Source: Streptomyces sp. CBMA291 (GTDB taxonomy: Bacteria; Actinomycetota; Actinomycetes; Streptomycetales; Streptomycetaceae). Taken from it: a stretch of DNA of 33,985 nucleotides. Positions within the stretch are counted from its first letter, which is position 1, and every line of letters starts with the position of its first letter. The translations under genes were made by a program, and so were the position numbers. The stretch spans positions 1 to 33,985 of the forward strand of contig NZ_MSJP01000070.1 of NCBI RefSeq assembly GCF_014596525.1, written 5' to 3'. Under the pieces are notes generated by a model that ran no database searches, had not been told where the DNA came from, and was given only the letters and a program-made list of their open reading frames with translations. This document shows, in pieces, positions 23,645 to 32,004 of this stretch.

Positions 23645-24373
23645 ATGAGTGAGAGCAGCCTGCGAGTGGTCTGGGTCTACCCGGACCTGCTCAGCACCTA
23701 CGGCGACCAGGGCAATGTGCTCGTGGTCGAGCGCCGCGCCCAGCAGCGCCGTCTCCATGTCGAGCGCGTCGACGTCCGCAGCGACCAGCCGGTCCCGACC
23801 TCCGGCGACATCTATCTGATCGGCGGCGGCGAGGACCGTCCGCAGCGGCTCGCGGCCGAGCGGCTGCGGCGTGACGGCGGTCTCAGCCGGGCCGCCTCCA
23901 ACGGCGCGATCATCTTCTCGGTCTGCGCCGGCTACCAGATCCTGGGCCACGAGTTCATCAACGACCTCGGCGAGCGCGAGGCCGGTCTCGGGCTCATCGA
24001 CGTGATCTCGACCCGGGGCGAGGCCGACCGGTGCGTCGGCGACGTCCTCGCGGACATCGACCCCCGGCTGGGCCTGCCCCAGCTGACGGGCTTCGAGAAC
24101 CACCAGGGCATCACCCATCTGGGCCCCTCGGCCCGCCCCTTCGCCCGGACCGTCTTCGGCAACGGCAACGGCACCGGCGACGGCACCGAAGGCGCGTACA
24201 ACGACACCGTCTTCGGCACGTACATGCACGGCCCCGTCATGGCCCGCAACCCGCAGATCGCGGACCTGCTCCTGAAGCTGGCCCTCGACGTGAACGCGCT
24301 GCCGCCGACGGACGACCGCTGGTACGAGGCCCTGCGCAACGAGCGCATCGCGGCCGCCACCCAGCCCGCCTGA
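23645..24373 (+). CDS. gatD: Lipid II isoglutaminyl synthase, glutamine amidotransferase GatD
   Basis: A 242-residue class I glutamine amidotransferase-like protein. The nucleophile lies in SVCAGYQILG with Cys94, and the catalytic His is in GTYMHGP (His195). It hydrolyses glutamine and passes ammonia to MurT. AAAGGA precedes the ATG by 8 bases. Together with murT it forms the usual actinobacterial pair. Confidence 0.94.
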   Translation: MSESSLRVVWVYPDLLSTYGDQGNVLVVERRAQQRRLHVERVDVRSDQPVPTSGDIYLIGGGEDRPQRLAAERLRRDGGLSRAASNGAIIFSVCAGYQILGHEFINDLGEREAGLGLIDVISTRGEADRCVGDVLADIDPRLGLPQLTGFENHQGITHLGPSARPFARTVFGNGNGTGDGTEGAYNDTVFGTYMHGPVMARNPQIADLLLKLALDVNALPPTDDRWYEALRNERIAAATQPA

Positions 24374-24443
24374 CGGGCTCCGCATCCCGCCCGAAGGATG
24401 CCGTACACACGTACGTTGTCCACTGTGCGGACATCCGGTTCGG

Positions 24444-24475
24444 CCCCGCCACCCTGCACCGATAGGGTGGCGGGG
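24444..24475. terminator. Perfect hairpin between gatD and pfkA
   Basis: CCCCGCCACCCT pairs with AGGGTGGCGGGG (12 bases, loop GCACCGAT). It is 70 bases after gatD and 56 bases before pfkA. It may terminate murT-gatD, or, because TAGGGT in the right arm resembles a -10 box, overlap the pfkA promoter. Confidence 0.6.
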
Positions 24476-24531
24476 ATCCAGCCGGACGACGGGGTCCGGG
24501 AGTCGGCCCACGTTGCAAAGGTTTTTGGGCT

Positions 24532-25557
24532 ATGCGCATTGGCGTGCTCACCTCCGGTGGAGACTGCCCCGGTCTGAACGCTGTCATCCGTTCCGTCGTG
24601 CACCGCGCGGTGGTCGACCACGGTGACGAGGTCATCGGCTTCCACGACGGATGGCGGGGTCTCCTGGAGTGCGACTACCGCAAGCTCGACCTCGACGCGG
24701 TCGGCGGCATCCTGGCCCGGGGCGGCACCATCCTCGGCTCCTCGCGGGTCCAGCCCGCGCACCTGGTCGGCGGCGTCGAGCAGGCCAAGGGCCATGTGGC
24801 CGACCTGGGACTCGACGCGATCATCCCGATCGGCGGCGAGGGCACCCTCAAGGCGGCGAACCTGCTCTCCGAGGCGGGTCTGCCGATCGTCGGCGTCCCG
24901 AAGACCATCGACAACGACATCGCCTCCACCGATGTCACCTTCGGCTTCGACACGGCCGTGACCGTCGCCACCGAGGCCCTCGACCGGCTGAAGACCACCG
25001 CCGAGTCGCACCAGCGCGTCCTGGTCGTCGAGGTCATGGGCCGGCACACCGGCTGGATAGCGCTGCACTCCGGCATGGCCGCCGGCGCGCACGCGGTCGT
25101 CGTCCCCGAGCGCCCCTTCGACATGGACGAGCTGACCGCCCGGGTCGGCGCGCGCTTCGAGGCGGGCAAGCGGTTCGCGATCGTGGTCGTCGCCGAGGGC
25201 GCCAAGCCGCGCGAGGGCTCGATGGACTTCCACTCGGGCGGCAAGGACGAGTACGGCCACGAGCGCTTCACCGGCGTCGCCAACCAGCTCTCCGTGGAGC
25301 TGGAACGGCGGCTCGGCAAGGAGGCCCGTCCGGTCATCCTCGGGCACGTCCAGCGCGGCGGCACCCCCACCGCGTACGACCGGGTGCTCGCGACCCGCTT
25401 CGGCTGGCACGCGGTCGAGGCGGCGCACCGGGGCCAGTTCGGCATGCTCACGGCGCTGCGCGGCACGGAGATCACCATGGTGCCGCTCGGCGAGGCCGTG
25501 GAGACCCTCAAGACGGTCCCGGCGGACCGCTACGCCGAGGCCGAGTGCATCGTCTGA
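24532..25557 (+). CDS. pfkA: 6-phosphofructokinase
   Basis: A 341-residue glycolytic enzyme phosphorylating fructose 6-phosphate. It shows TSGGDCPGLNA near the N-terminus, GGEGT (101-105), PKTIDND (123-129, with the base at Asp127) and MGRHTGW. Gly104 indicates ATP as donor, whereas pyrophosphate enzymes carry Asp there. Lys124, usual in pyrophosphate enzymes, is also present. This mixed pair is known for the Streptomyces ATP-dependent group. The ribosome binding site is weak (AAAGG, 10 bases upstream). Confidence 0.95.
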   Translation: MRIGVLTSGGDCPGLNAVIRSVVHRAVVDHGDEVIGFHDGWRGLLECDYRKLDLDAVGGILARGGTILGSSRVQPAHLVGGVEQAKGHVADLGLDAIIPIGGEGTLKAANLLSEAGLPIVGVPKTIDNDIASTDVTFGFDTAVTVATEALDRLKTTAESHQRVLVVEVMGRHTGWIALHSGMAAGAHAVVVPERPFDMDELTARVGARFEAGKRFAIVVVAEGAKPREGSMDFHSGGKDEYGHERFTGVANQLSVELERRLGKEARPVILGHVQRGGTPTAYDRVLATRFGWHAVEAAHRGQFGMLTALRGTEITMVPLGEAVETLKTVPADRYAEAECIV

Positions 25558-25577
25558 GCCGGTCCCCCGCGTGACAT

Positions 25578-25610
25578 CCGCCCCCGGTCGCCGTCGCGAC
25601 CGGGGGCGGT
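25578..25610 (+). terminator. Rho-independent-like terminator of pfkA
   Basis: A 13-base perfect stem (25578-25590 with 25597-25609) with a 6-base loop and a short TTCT after it, 20 bases past the pfkA stop. TAGTCT just downstream (25613-25618) could be the -10 box of the next gene. Confidence 0.75.
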
Positions 25611-25661
25611 TCTAGTCTGGTGCGGACAACAAGCGCGAATCGGTCTCCGGGAGTGCACACG

Positions 25662-26612
25662 ATGGATCACAGCGGGCACGGCATGACCACGGATCTGCCG
25701 CCGTTCACGCTGGGGCGGGGCCTGGAGTTCTCGCCCGACCTCTTCTTCCTGATCGGCTGCCTCGCGGGGCTCGGTCTGTACGGGTGGGGCGTGGTGCGGC
25801 TGCGGCGGCGCGGGGACGCGTGGCCGGTGAGCCGGACGGTCTTCTTCACGGTCGGCGTACTGACCGTGGCCCTGGTGATGTGCACCAAGCTGAACGACTA
25901 CGGCATGGTCATGTTCAGTGTCCACATGGTGCAGCACATGGTGATCTCCATGCTGTCGCCGATCCTGCTGCTGCTCGGCGCTCCGGTGACCCTCGCGCTA
26001 CGGGCGCTGCCGCCGGCGCCGCGCGGCTCGATCGGCCCGCGCGAGCTGCTGCTCAAGCTGCTGCACAGCTGGTACATGCGGGTGATCACGCACCCGGTGT
26101 TCACCATCTCGATGTTCATCGCGAGCCTCTACGCGCTGTACTTCACCCCGCTCTTCGACACCCTGATGGGCTCCAAGGCCGGGCACATCGGGATGATGGT
26201 GCACTTCCTCGCGGTCGGCCTGGTGTTCTTCTGGCCGATCATGGGCGTCGACCCCGGTCCGCACCGGCCGGGGTACGTGATGCGGATGCTGGAGCTGTTC
26301 GCGGGCATGCCGTTCCACGCCTTCTTCGGCATCGCGATGATGATGGCCTCGGAGCCGCTGGTGGAGACCTACAAGAACCCGCCGGTCTCGCTGGGCATCG
26401 ACGCCCTCTCCGACCAGAGCGCGGCGGGCGGCATCGCCTGGGCGTTCAGCGAGATCCCGTCCGTGCTCGTGCTGATCGCGCTGGTCTACCAGTGGTACCA
26501 CTCCGAACAGCGGCAGGCGGTCCGCCAGGACCGGGCGGCCGACCGAAACGGGGACAAGGAGCTGGAGGCGTACAACGCCTATCTGGCCTCGCTCCAGGCA
26601 CGTGGCCGGTGA
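25662..26612 (+). CDS. ctaG: Cytochrome c oxidase assembly protein, CtaG/Caa3 type
   Basis: A 316-residue polytopic membrane protein with a short His-rich N-terminus (MDHSGHGM) and about seven hydrophobic helices. The conserved HMVQHMVISMLSP segment lies in an early helix, with FFWPIMGVDP and MPFHAFFGIAMM later. These features match the caa3-type CtaG family, which helps deliver copper during assembly of cytochrome oxidase. ATG at 25662 was chosen by the GGGAG upstream. The C-terminal tail is hydrophilic. The gene stands alone, with terminators on both sides. Confidence 0.88.
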   Translation: MDHSGHGMTTDLPPFTLGRGLEFSPDLFFLIGCLAGLGLYGWGVVRLRRRGDAWPVSRTVFFTVGVLTVALVMCTKLNDYGMVMFSVHMVQHMVISMLSPILLLLGAPVTLALRALPPAPRGSIGPRELLLKLLHSWYMRVITHPVFTISMFIASLYALYFTPLFDTLMGSKAGHIGMMVHFLAVGLVFFWPIMGVDPGPHRPGYVMRMLELFAGMPFHAFFGIAMMMASEPLVETYKNPPVSLGIDALSDQSAAGGIAWAFSEIPSVLVLIALVYQWYHSEQRQAVRQDRAADRNGDKELEAYNAYLASLQARGR

Positions 26613-26647
26613 CGGTGGCCGCTCCCCCGCGCTGACGGTTCGCGCTT

Positions 26648-26695
26648 CCGGGCCCGGTACGGGATCCCCTCCGGGGGGTCTCGTACCGGGCCCGG
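26648..26695 (+). terminator. Long hairpin terminator after ctaG
   Basis: A 14-base perfect outer stem (26648-26661 with 26682-26695) continues into eight more pairs, including two G-U pairs, closing on a TCCG loop. It is 36 bases after the ctaG stop. Confidence 0.75.
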
Positions 26696-26805
26696 TGGCG
26701 TATCCGGCGTACGCCGGGGCGTCCGGGGAGTAGCGCGCGCCCCTGCCGGGGGGCCACGATGGGCTGGACGGCTTCCGCGACCTCGGTCGGGAGGAGGGCG
26801 GACTG

Positions 26806-27027
26806 ATGATGTCCGGTCCCACGAAGACGATGGCGGTGCTCACCTGCGCCGCACTGGTGCTGACCACGGCCTACACCGTGGCGCTCGGCAGCAGCGGCTG
26901 GCTCTGGTTCGGCTGGGTGGTGCTCGGCGTGGCCACCATCGGGATGATCGCCTCGGACAGCGAGGCGCGCCCGTCCCCGGCCGGCCGGCCGCCCACGGGC
27001 TCGGGCCCGGGGCCCGCGTCCAGGTAG
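26806..27027 (+). CDS. Small two-helix membrane protein
   Basis: A 73-residue protein. Two hydrophobic helices (about 8-27 and 31-49) are joined by a short GSSG-W turn, and a Ser/Pro/Gly/Arg-rich tail follows. GGAGGAGGG lies 8 bases upstream, so it is probably translated. ATG at 26806 or the next codon, 26809, could be the start. No family was recognised. A strong convergent terminator follows. Confidence 0.65.
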   Translation: MMSGPTKTMAVLTCAALVLTTAYTVALGSSGWLWFGWVVLGVATIGMIASDSEARPSPAGRPPTGSGPGPASR

Positions 27028-27036
27028 GGGCGTGGT

Positions 27037-27072
27037 CTCGGGGGCGCCCGGTGTTCTCCGGGCGCCCCCGAG
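27037..27072. terminator. Bidirectional terminator hairpin
   Basis: A 15-base perfect stem (27037-27051 with 27058-27072) with a 6-base loop, between the small membrane protein gene and the convergent DUF3048 gene. Confidence 0.78.
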
Positions 27073-27122
27073 GCACGCGCGAGGCTCCCCCGAGACACGC
27101 CCGGCGCGTGCTCAGGGGCGCT

Positions 27123-28154
27123 CTAGGGGGCGCTCCCCGGGGCGTTCTCCGGGGCGAGGAGCACCCAGATCTGTCCTGCGGCGAAGGTGAGCGGGGTTCC
27201 CGTAGGGGTGGTGAACGTGGTGCCGGAGGCGGCCGCGGGGCGGGACCAGCGGGCCTCGTACGCCCGGCCGTCGCGCAGGACGAGCGCGGTGCCGCCGCCC
27301 ACGCTCACCGTGTACGGGGAGACGCTGCCGAGGAAGTCGTGGAAGCGGGAGGCGCGTATGTCGACGTGCTGGATCACGATGGTCGAGGGCTTCAGCGGTC
27401 CGCTGTCGGTGGAGCGGGCGGGGGCGCCGTCCATCGCGACCCGCCAGGCCCGGTCCGGGGCGGACCAGGTGAAGGTGTAGCGGGCGGCCGGGTAGCGGAC
27501 GGTCCGCTCGTTGACCGGGGTGCCGCCGCCGGGCGTGGGGCCGAAGCGGAAGCCGATGTCCTTGGCGGGCCCGGCGTCCGGGGCGGCCGCGAGGGCGCGG
27601 GCGGGCAGCAGATAGAGGTTGTGGGGCGCCGGGCGGGTGTCGCCCCTGACATAGGCCCCGGGTGCGGTCGCCTGGGGCAGGGCTTCGAGGGGGGCGGCTT
27701 CCAGCAGGGGCTTCAGGGCGGTCTGCGAGCCGGAGTAGGCGAGCGCCGGGTGGTCGAACTGGGCGAGGAGTTCGATGTCGGACTCGCGGGCGCTGCGGAC
27801 GGGGCCGACGCGGTCCGGGAGCCGGGAGGAGTAGACGGCCATGATCCGGGTCGCGCCGCCCTCGACCTGTTCGACGTAGACGAGGTCGGCGGCGCCGAGG
27901 CCGGTGTGGGGGCGGGCTGCGGCCGCGTTGTCGATCTTGACGGCGAGGACGGGTCCCGTCCTGGCCGGAAGCCCGGTGAAGGGCGAGTGCCCGGCGGGGA
28001 CCGGAGAGGTCGGCGCGGGGCTCGTGGGGGTGGGTGTCGGGGCCGGTTCACGCCGGTCGGTGCCCGAGCAGCCGTACAGCCCGGCCGCCGTCAGCGCGCA
28101 TATCAGCGCGGTGAGGACCCGGCCGGGGCGTCTGATTCCGTGCTCGCCGGTCAT
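27123..28154 (-). CDS. DUF3048-domain lipoprotein
   Basis: A 343-residue exported lipoprotein. The signal peptide ends in the lipobox LYGC (26-29), so Cys29 should be lipidated. A Pro/Thr linker (35-58) leads to the N-terminal DUF3048 domain (from about 62, containing SPFTGLP and VKIDNAAAARPHTGL). A C-terminal domain from about 210 completes it. Related proteins (YerB-like) are found in Gram-positive bacteria, with unknown biochemistry. ATG at 28154 is preceded by GGAGGAG; the in-frame ATG five codons upstream is less likely. It is divergent from the acyltransferase gene, 76 bases away. Confidence 0.88.
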   Translation of the reverse strand: MTGEHGIRRPGRVLTALICALTAAGLYGCSGTDRREPAPTPTPTSPAPTSPVPAGHSPFTGLPARTGPVLAVKIDNAAAARPHTGLGAADLVYVEQVEGGATRIMAVYSSRLPDRVGPVRSARESDIELLAQFDHPALAYSGSQTALKPLLEAAPLEALPQATAPGAYVRGDTRPAPHNLYLLPARALAAAPDAGPAKDIGFRFGPTPGGGTPVNERTVRYPAARYTFTWSAPDRAWRVAMDGAPARSTDSGPLKPSTIVIQHVDIRASRFHDFLGSVSPYTVSVGGGTALVLRDGRAYEARWSRPAAASGTTFTTPTGTPLTFAAGQIWVLLAPENAPGSAP

Positions 28155-28230
28155 GGGACGCTCCTCCACCAGTGGACCACGGGGCCGCGCGCGGTTACAA
28201 CGGGTGGACGGACGACGAACGGGGGTTTGG

Positions 28231-29019
28231 ATGTTCTACCAGCTCATGAAGCACGTCCTGCTCGGCCCGTTGCTGAGGCTGCTCTTCCGGCCCCGGATCG
28301 AGGGGCTCGCGCACGTTCCCGAGGAGGGGGCGGCGATCATCGCGGGCAATCATCTCTCCTTCTCGGACCACTTCCTGATGCCCGTGGTGCTCGACCGGCG
28401 GATCACGTTCCTGGCGAAGCAGGAGTACTTCACCGGGCCGGGGCTCAGGGGACGCCTCACGGCCGCTTTCTTCCGGGCCGTGGGCCAGATCCCGGTGGAC
28501 CGCTCGGGGAAGGGGGCGGGGCAGGCGGCGATCCGTGAGGGGCTCGGGGTGCTGGGCCGGGGCGAGCTGCTCGGGATCTACCCGGAGGGGACCCGCTCGC
28601 ACGACGGACGGCTCTACAAGGGCAAGGTCGGGGTGGCGGTGATGGCGCTGACGGCGGGGGTGCCGGTGGTGCCCTGCGCGATGGTGGGGACCTTCGAGAT
28701 CCAGCCGCCGGGGAAGGTGGTGCCGAGGATCCGGCGGGTCGCGATCCGGTTCGGCGAGCCCCTGGACTTCTCCCGGCACGCGGCGAGCGCAGGCGAGAAA
28801 GCCGTGGTCAGAGCGGTGACGGACGAGATCATGTACGAGATCCTGCGGCTTTCGGGCCAGGAGTACGTGGACGAGTACGCGGCGGTGGTGAAGGCGGCGG
28901 AGGCGGAGAAGGCGGCGACCGGCGAGGGGAGGACGGCGCGGGAGTTCCCCACCGGGGAACGCCGGGGGCGGATCCGCGCTCGGCGCAATCACCGGACCCG
29001 TCAGGGCCCGTGGACGTAA
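28231..29019 (+). CDS. 1-acyl-sn-glycerol-3-phosphate acyltransferase
   Basis: A 262-residue PlsC-type enzyme, expected to add the second acyl chain to lysophosphatidic acid at the inner membrane. The catalytic NHxxxxD motif is NHLSFSD (His41, Asp46). The phosphate-binding EGTRS is at 119-123, with further conserved VPVVPCAMVG. The N-terminal hydrophobic region could bind the membrane. The C-terminal tail from about 225 is charged and Arg-rich. A G-run about 5 bases upstream of ATG serves as a weak ribosome binding site. The next gene follows after 9 bases. Confidence 0.9.
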   Translation: MFYQLMKHVLLGPLLRLLFRPRIEGLAHVPEEGAAIIAGNHLSFSDHFLMPVVLDRRITFLAKQEYFTGPGLRGRLTAAFFRAVGQIPVDRSGKGAGQAAIREGLGVLGRGELLGIYPEGTRSHDGRLYKGKVGVAVMALTAGVPVVPCAMVGTFEIQPPGKVVPRIRRVAIRFGEPLDFSRHAASAGEKAVVRAVTDEIMYEILRLSGQEYVDEYAAVVKAAEAEKAATGEGRTAREFPTGERRGRIRARRNHRTRQGPWT

Positions 29020-29028
29020 CGTCCCCGT

Positions 29029-30069
29029 ATGACCAAGGGACACGCGTGCGTGCTGGGCGGGACGGGACAGGTGGGACGGGCGGCCGTGCGGGCGCTCGTC
29101 GCGGACGGCTGGGAGGTGACGGCCGTCTCGCGGGGCGGCGGCAGGGACGCGGGGTGGCCGGCCGAGGTCCGGTCGGTGGCGCTCGACCGGGAGGAGGACG
29201 GCGCCCTCGCGGACGCGATCGGCGAGGGGCAGGACGTCCTCGTCGACCTGGTGGCCTACGACGGGGGGCACGCGGCGCAGCTGCTCGGGCTCGCCGGACG
29301 GATCGGCTCCGCCGTGGTGGTCTCCAGCGGGGCGGTGTACCAGGACGAGCGCGGGCGCAGTTTCGACACGCAGCACGAGGGGCCGGAGGGCTTCCCGCGC
29401 TATCCGGTGCCGATCCCGGAGTCGCTGACGACGGTGGCGCCGGGCGATTCCACGTACGGCACCCGCAAGGTGGCCCTGGAGCGGGAGTTGCTGGCGGCGG
29501 GCGACCGGCTGCCGACGACGCTGCTGCGGGCGGGCGCGATCCACGGTCCGTACTGCCGCACCCCCCGTGAGCTGTTCTTCGTGAAGCGGGCGCTCGACCG
29601 GCGGCCGGTGCGGGTGCTCGCGTACGGCGGGACGTCCCGGTTCCATCCGGCGCACGTGGAGAACCTGGCGGAGCTGATCCGGCTCGCGGCGGCGAATCCG
29701 GGGACGCGGGTGCTGAACGCGGCGGACGGGGAGGCGCCGACGGTGGCGGAGATCTGCACGGCGGTGGACGCGGTCGTCGGGGTGGAGAGCGAGACCGTGC
29801 TCGTGGACGGCGCGCCGCCGGTGGAGCGGCTGGGGCAGACGCCCTGGGGCACCGACCGGCCGATCGTGTTCGACATGTCGGAGGCGGAACGGGCGCTGGG
29901 GTACCGGCCGGTGGTGGGGTACGCCGAGTCGCTGCCCGCGACGGTGGAGTGGCTGGCGGACCGGCTGACCGGACGAGGGTGGCTGGAGGCCTTCCCGGCC
30001 CTGGAGAAGTACGACTTCGACTGGTTCGACTACGCGACGGAGGACGCGTGGCTGGCGTCGCGAAGGTGA
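29029..30069 (+). CDS. NAD-dependent epimerase/dehydratase-family protein
   Basis: A 346-residue extended short-chain dehydrogenase-like protein. The Rossmann motif GGTGQVG is at 10-16, SSGAVY (99-104) holds the active-site Ser position, and YGTRK (143-147) holds the YxxxK pair. The C-terminal part resembles sugar-nucleotide epimerases. The substrate is unknown. There is no clear ribosome binding site before the ATG; TAACGT lies 6 bases upstream and overlaps the stop of the previous gene, so a leaderless start is possible. Confidence 0.85.
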   Translation: MTKGHACVLGGTGQVGRAAVRALVADGWEVTAVSRGGGRDAGWPAEVRSVALDREEDGALADAIGEGQDVLVDLVAYDGGHAAQLLGLAGRIGSAVVVSSGAVYQDERGRSFDTQHEGPEGFPRYPVPIPESLTTVAPGDSTYGTRKVALERELLAAGDRLPTTLLRAGAIHGPYCRTPRELFFVKRALDRRPVRVLAYGGTSRFHPAHVENLAELIRLAAANPGTRVLNAADGEAPTVAEICTAVDAVVGVESETVLVDGAPPVERLGQTPWGTDRPIVFDMSEAERALGYRPVVGYAESLPATVEWLADRLTGRGWLEAFPALEKYDFDWFDYATEDAWLASRR

Positions 30070-30101
30070 GACGGGAGGGGCGGCGGGGGGCCGCGTGCGC
30101 G

Positions 30102-30172
30102 GGGCGCGTGGTGTGACGGGAGGGGCGGCCGTGTACGCGGGGCGGGTGTGACGAGAGGGGCTGGTGTGACGA
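30102..30172. repeat. Short direct repeats containing GTGTGACG-GAGGGGC
   Basis: GTGTGACGGGAGGGGCGGC and two copies of GTGTGACGAGAGGGGC-G occur in succession, and a fourth, diverged copy (GTGAGACGGGAGGGGCGGC) overlaps the stop of the preceding gene at about 30067. They sit between convergent genes next to a terminator. Confidence 0.7.
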
Positions 30173-30201
30173 GAGGGGCGGCCGTCGGGCGGCCGCCCCT
30201 C
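30173..30201. terminator. Bidirectional terminator hairpin
   Basis: GAGGGGCGGCCG pairs with CGGCCGCCCCTC around a TCGGG loop, followed by CCTTCTT. It lies between the epimerase-like gene and the convergent peptidase gene. Confidence 0.75.
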
Positions 30202-30227
30202 CCTTCTTCACCTGCCCGAGGGCGTGG

Positions 30228-31808
30228 TTACGGCTTCGGGGTGGCGTGCGGGGCGCAGGTCTGGTCCTTGGCGTCCAGCTTGCCGGTCAGCAGATAGGCC
30301 TCGACCTTGGTGTTGAGGCACGGGTTGAGCAGGTTGGTGATGCCGTGCGAACCGGCGTCCTTCTCCGTGATCAGGCGCGAGCCCTTGAACCGCTTGTGCA
30401 GCTCGACACCGCCCTCGTACGGGGTGGCGGCGTCGCGCTCGGCCTGGGTGATGAGCACCGGCGGCAGACCCTTGTTGGTCTTGACCTCGGTCGGGCGCTG
30501 GTGCGGCGCGGCCCAGGTGGCGCACGGGAGGTTCATCCAGGCGTTGGCCCAGGTCATGAAGGGGTACTGCTGGTGGAGGCGGGTGTTGTCCCGGTCCCAC
30601 TTCCGCCAGCTGGTCGGCCAGGGGGCGTCGCCGCACTCGACGGCGGTGTAGACGGCGTTGCCGTTCTCCGAGGAGATGTTGCCGGCCGTGTCGGTGAGGT
30701 CGGCGGCGGCCGAGTCGATCAGCGGCTGCGGGTCACCGGCGGCGTAGGCGCTCCATGCCTCGGCCACGGGGGCCCACATGGAGTCGTAGTAGGGGGCGTT
30801 CTGGAAGAAGTTGATGAGTTCGGCGGGGCCGACCTTGCCGTCGAGGGGCGCCTTCTTCGCGGTGGCGCGCAGGGTCGTCCACTGCTGCCGGACCTTGGCG
30901 AGGGTGTCGCCGAGGTGGTAGGTGGCGTCGTTCTGGGCGACCCAGGTCATCCAGTCCTTGAGGCGGCCCTCGAAGGCGATGTCCTGGCCGAGGTTGGAGT
31001 CGTACCAGATGTTCCGCGTCGAGGGGTTGACCACGCTGTCGAAGACCATGCGGCGGACGTGGGTCGGGAAGAGCGTGGCGTAGACCGCGCCGAGGTAGGT
31101 GCCGTAGGAGACGCCGACGTAGTTGAGCTTCTGCTCGCCGAGGGCGGCGCGGATGACGTCGAGGTCGCGGGCGGTGTTGGGGGTGTTCATGAAGGGCAGC
31201 ATGTCGCCGCTCTTCTCGGCGCAGCCCTTGGCGTAGTCGGCGGCGAGCTTGCGCTGCTTGAGCTTGTCGGCCTCGGTGTCGGGGACCGGGTCGGGCTTGG
31301 GGCCCCGGACGAATTCGGTCGGGTCGACACAGGAGATGGGGGCCGAGTTGCCGACGCCTCGGGGGTCGAAGCCGACGAAGTCGTAGGCCTTGGCCGCGTT
31401 CGCCCAGATGGCGTTCTTGGTGGTGACTCGGCGCGGGAAGCGCATGCCGGAGGCGCCGGGGCCGCCCGGGTTGTAGAGGAGCGCGCCCTGGCGTTCGGCG
31501 GGGGTGCCGGTGGCCTTGATGCGGTCGACGGCGATCTTGATCTTCTTGCCGTTGGGCTTCGCGTAGTCGACGGGGACGGTGACCCAGCCGCACTGGATGG
31601 GCTTCTCCAGGCCCCAGTCGGCAGGGCAGTCCTTCCAGTCGATGCCCGTCGCGGCGGCGCGCGCCGCCGCGACGGTGACGCCGATCGACTCGGCGCCGCG
31701 CAGGTGCCGGTAGCTGTCGGCGTTCGCCGCCGGGGCGGCGAGTCCGCCCACGACGAGCGTTCCGGCTATCAGAGTGCCGGCCGAGCCGAGCACTGCCGTA
31801 CGTCTCAC
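30228..31808 (-). CDS. Secreted alpha/beta hydrolase, tripeptidyl-aminopeptidase-like
   Basis: A 526-residue secreted hydrolase. The signal peptide ends near PAANA (residue 30). The oxyanion region NPGGPGASG is at 113-121. The nucleophile elbow GVSYG carries Ser234, the acid is Asp459 in ERDAATPYEG, and the base is His488 in DAGSHGI. The length and C-terminal Cys residues fit the Streptomyces Tap/SlpD group of mycelium-linked peptidases, which remove tripeptides from protein N-termini. The start is GTG at 31808 with GGAGGA 4 bases upstream. It follows the urease operon on the same strand but has its own control region. Confidence 0.92.
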   Translation of the reverse strand: MRRTAVLGSAGTLIAGTLVVGGLAAPAANADSYRHLRGAESIGVTVAAARAAATGIDWKDCPADWGLEKPIQCGWVTVPVDYAKPNGKKIKIAVDRIKATGTPAERQGALLYNPGGPGASGMRFPRRVTTKNAIWANAAKAYDFVGFDPRGVGNSAPISCVDPTEFVRGPKPDPVPDTEADKLKQRKLAADYAKGCAEKSGDMLPFMNTPNTARDLDVIRAALGEQKLNYVGVSYGTYLGAVYATLFPTHVRRMVFDSVVNPSTRNIWYDSNLGQDIAFEGRLKDWMTWVAQNDATYHLGDTLAKVRQQWTTLRATAKKAPLDGKVGPAELINFFQNAPYYDSMWAPVAEAWSAYAAGDPQPLIDSAAADLTDTAGNISSENGNAVYTAVECGDAPWPTSWRKWDRDNTRLHQQYPFMTWANAWMNLPCATWAAPHQRPTEVKTNKGLPPVLITQAERDAATPYEGGVELHKRFKGSRLITEKDAGSHGITNLLNPCLNTKVEAYLLTGKLDAKDQTCAPHATPKP

Positions 31809-31931
31809 AGGTCCTCCCCCAGCTGGGCGCCGCCCCCGTGGCAGCGCCTCGTGTTGGTTGTCGGGGGATCCTTTCGTCTGAGGGGCTCACCGTGAAAGGG
31901 CGTACGCGCGTTTCTTTGCCGAACCAATAAC

Positions 31932-31962
31932 CGGTGACGTGTGTACCGCTGAGCGGTGACGT
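31932..31962. promoter_or_regulatory. Repeats upstream of the peptidase gene
   Basis: CGGTGACGT occurs at 31932-31940 and 31954-31962, 22 bases apart. Between and partly overlapping them is the perfect palindrome ACCGCT-G-AGCGGT (31945-31957). It lies about 125-155 bases upstream of the peptidase start and may be a regulator site. Confidence 0.45.
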
Positions 31963-31966
31963 TCCG

Positions 31967-32004
31967 GTGGCTCGCCCGAGGTGGGTCAGAGCGGGGCGAG
32001 CCAC
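31967..32004 (-). terminator. Hairpin overlapping the ureD stop codon
   Basis: GTGGCTCGCCC (31967-31977) pairs with GGGCGAGCCAC (31994-32004) across a 16-base loop that holds the ureD stop. It probably ends the urease operon transcript. Confidence 0.55.
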
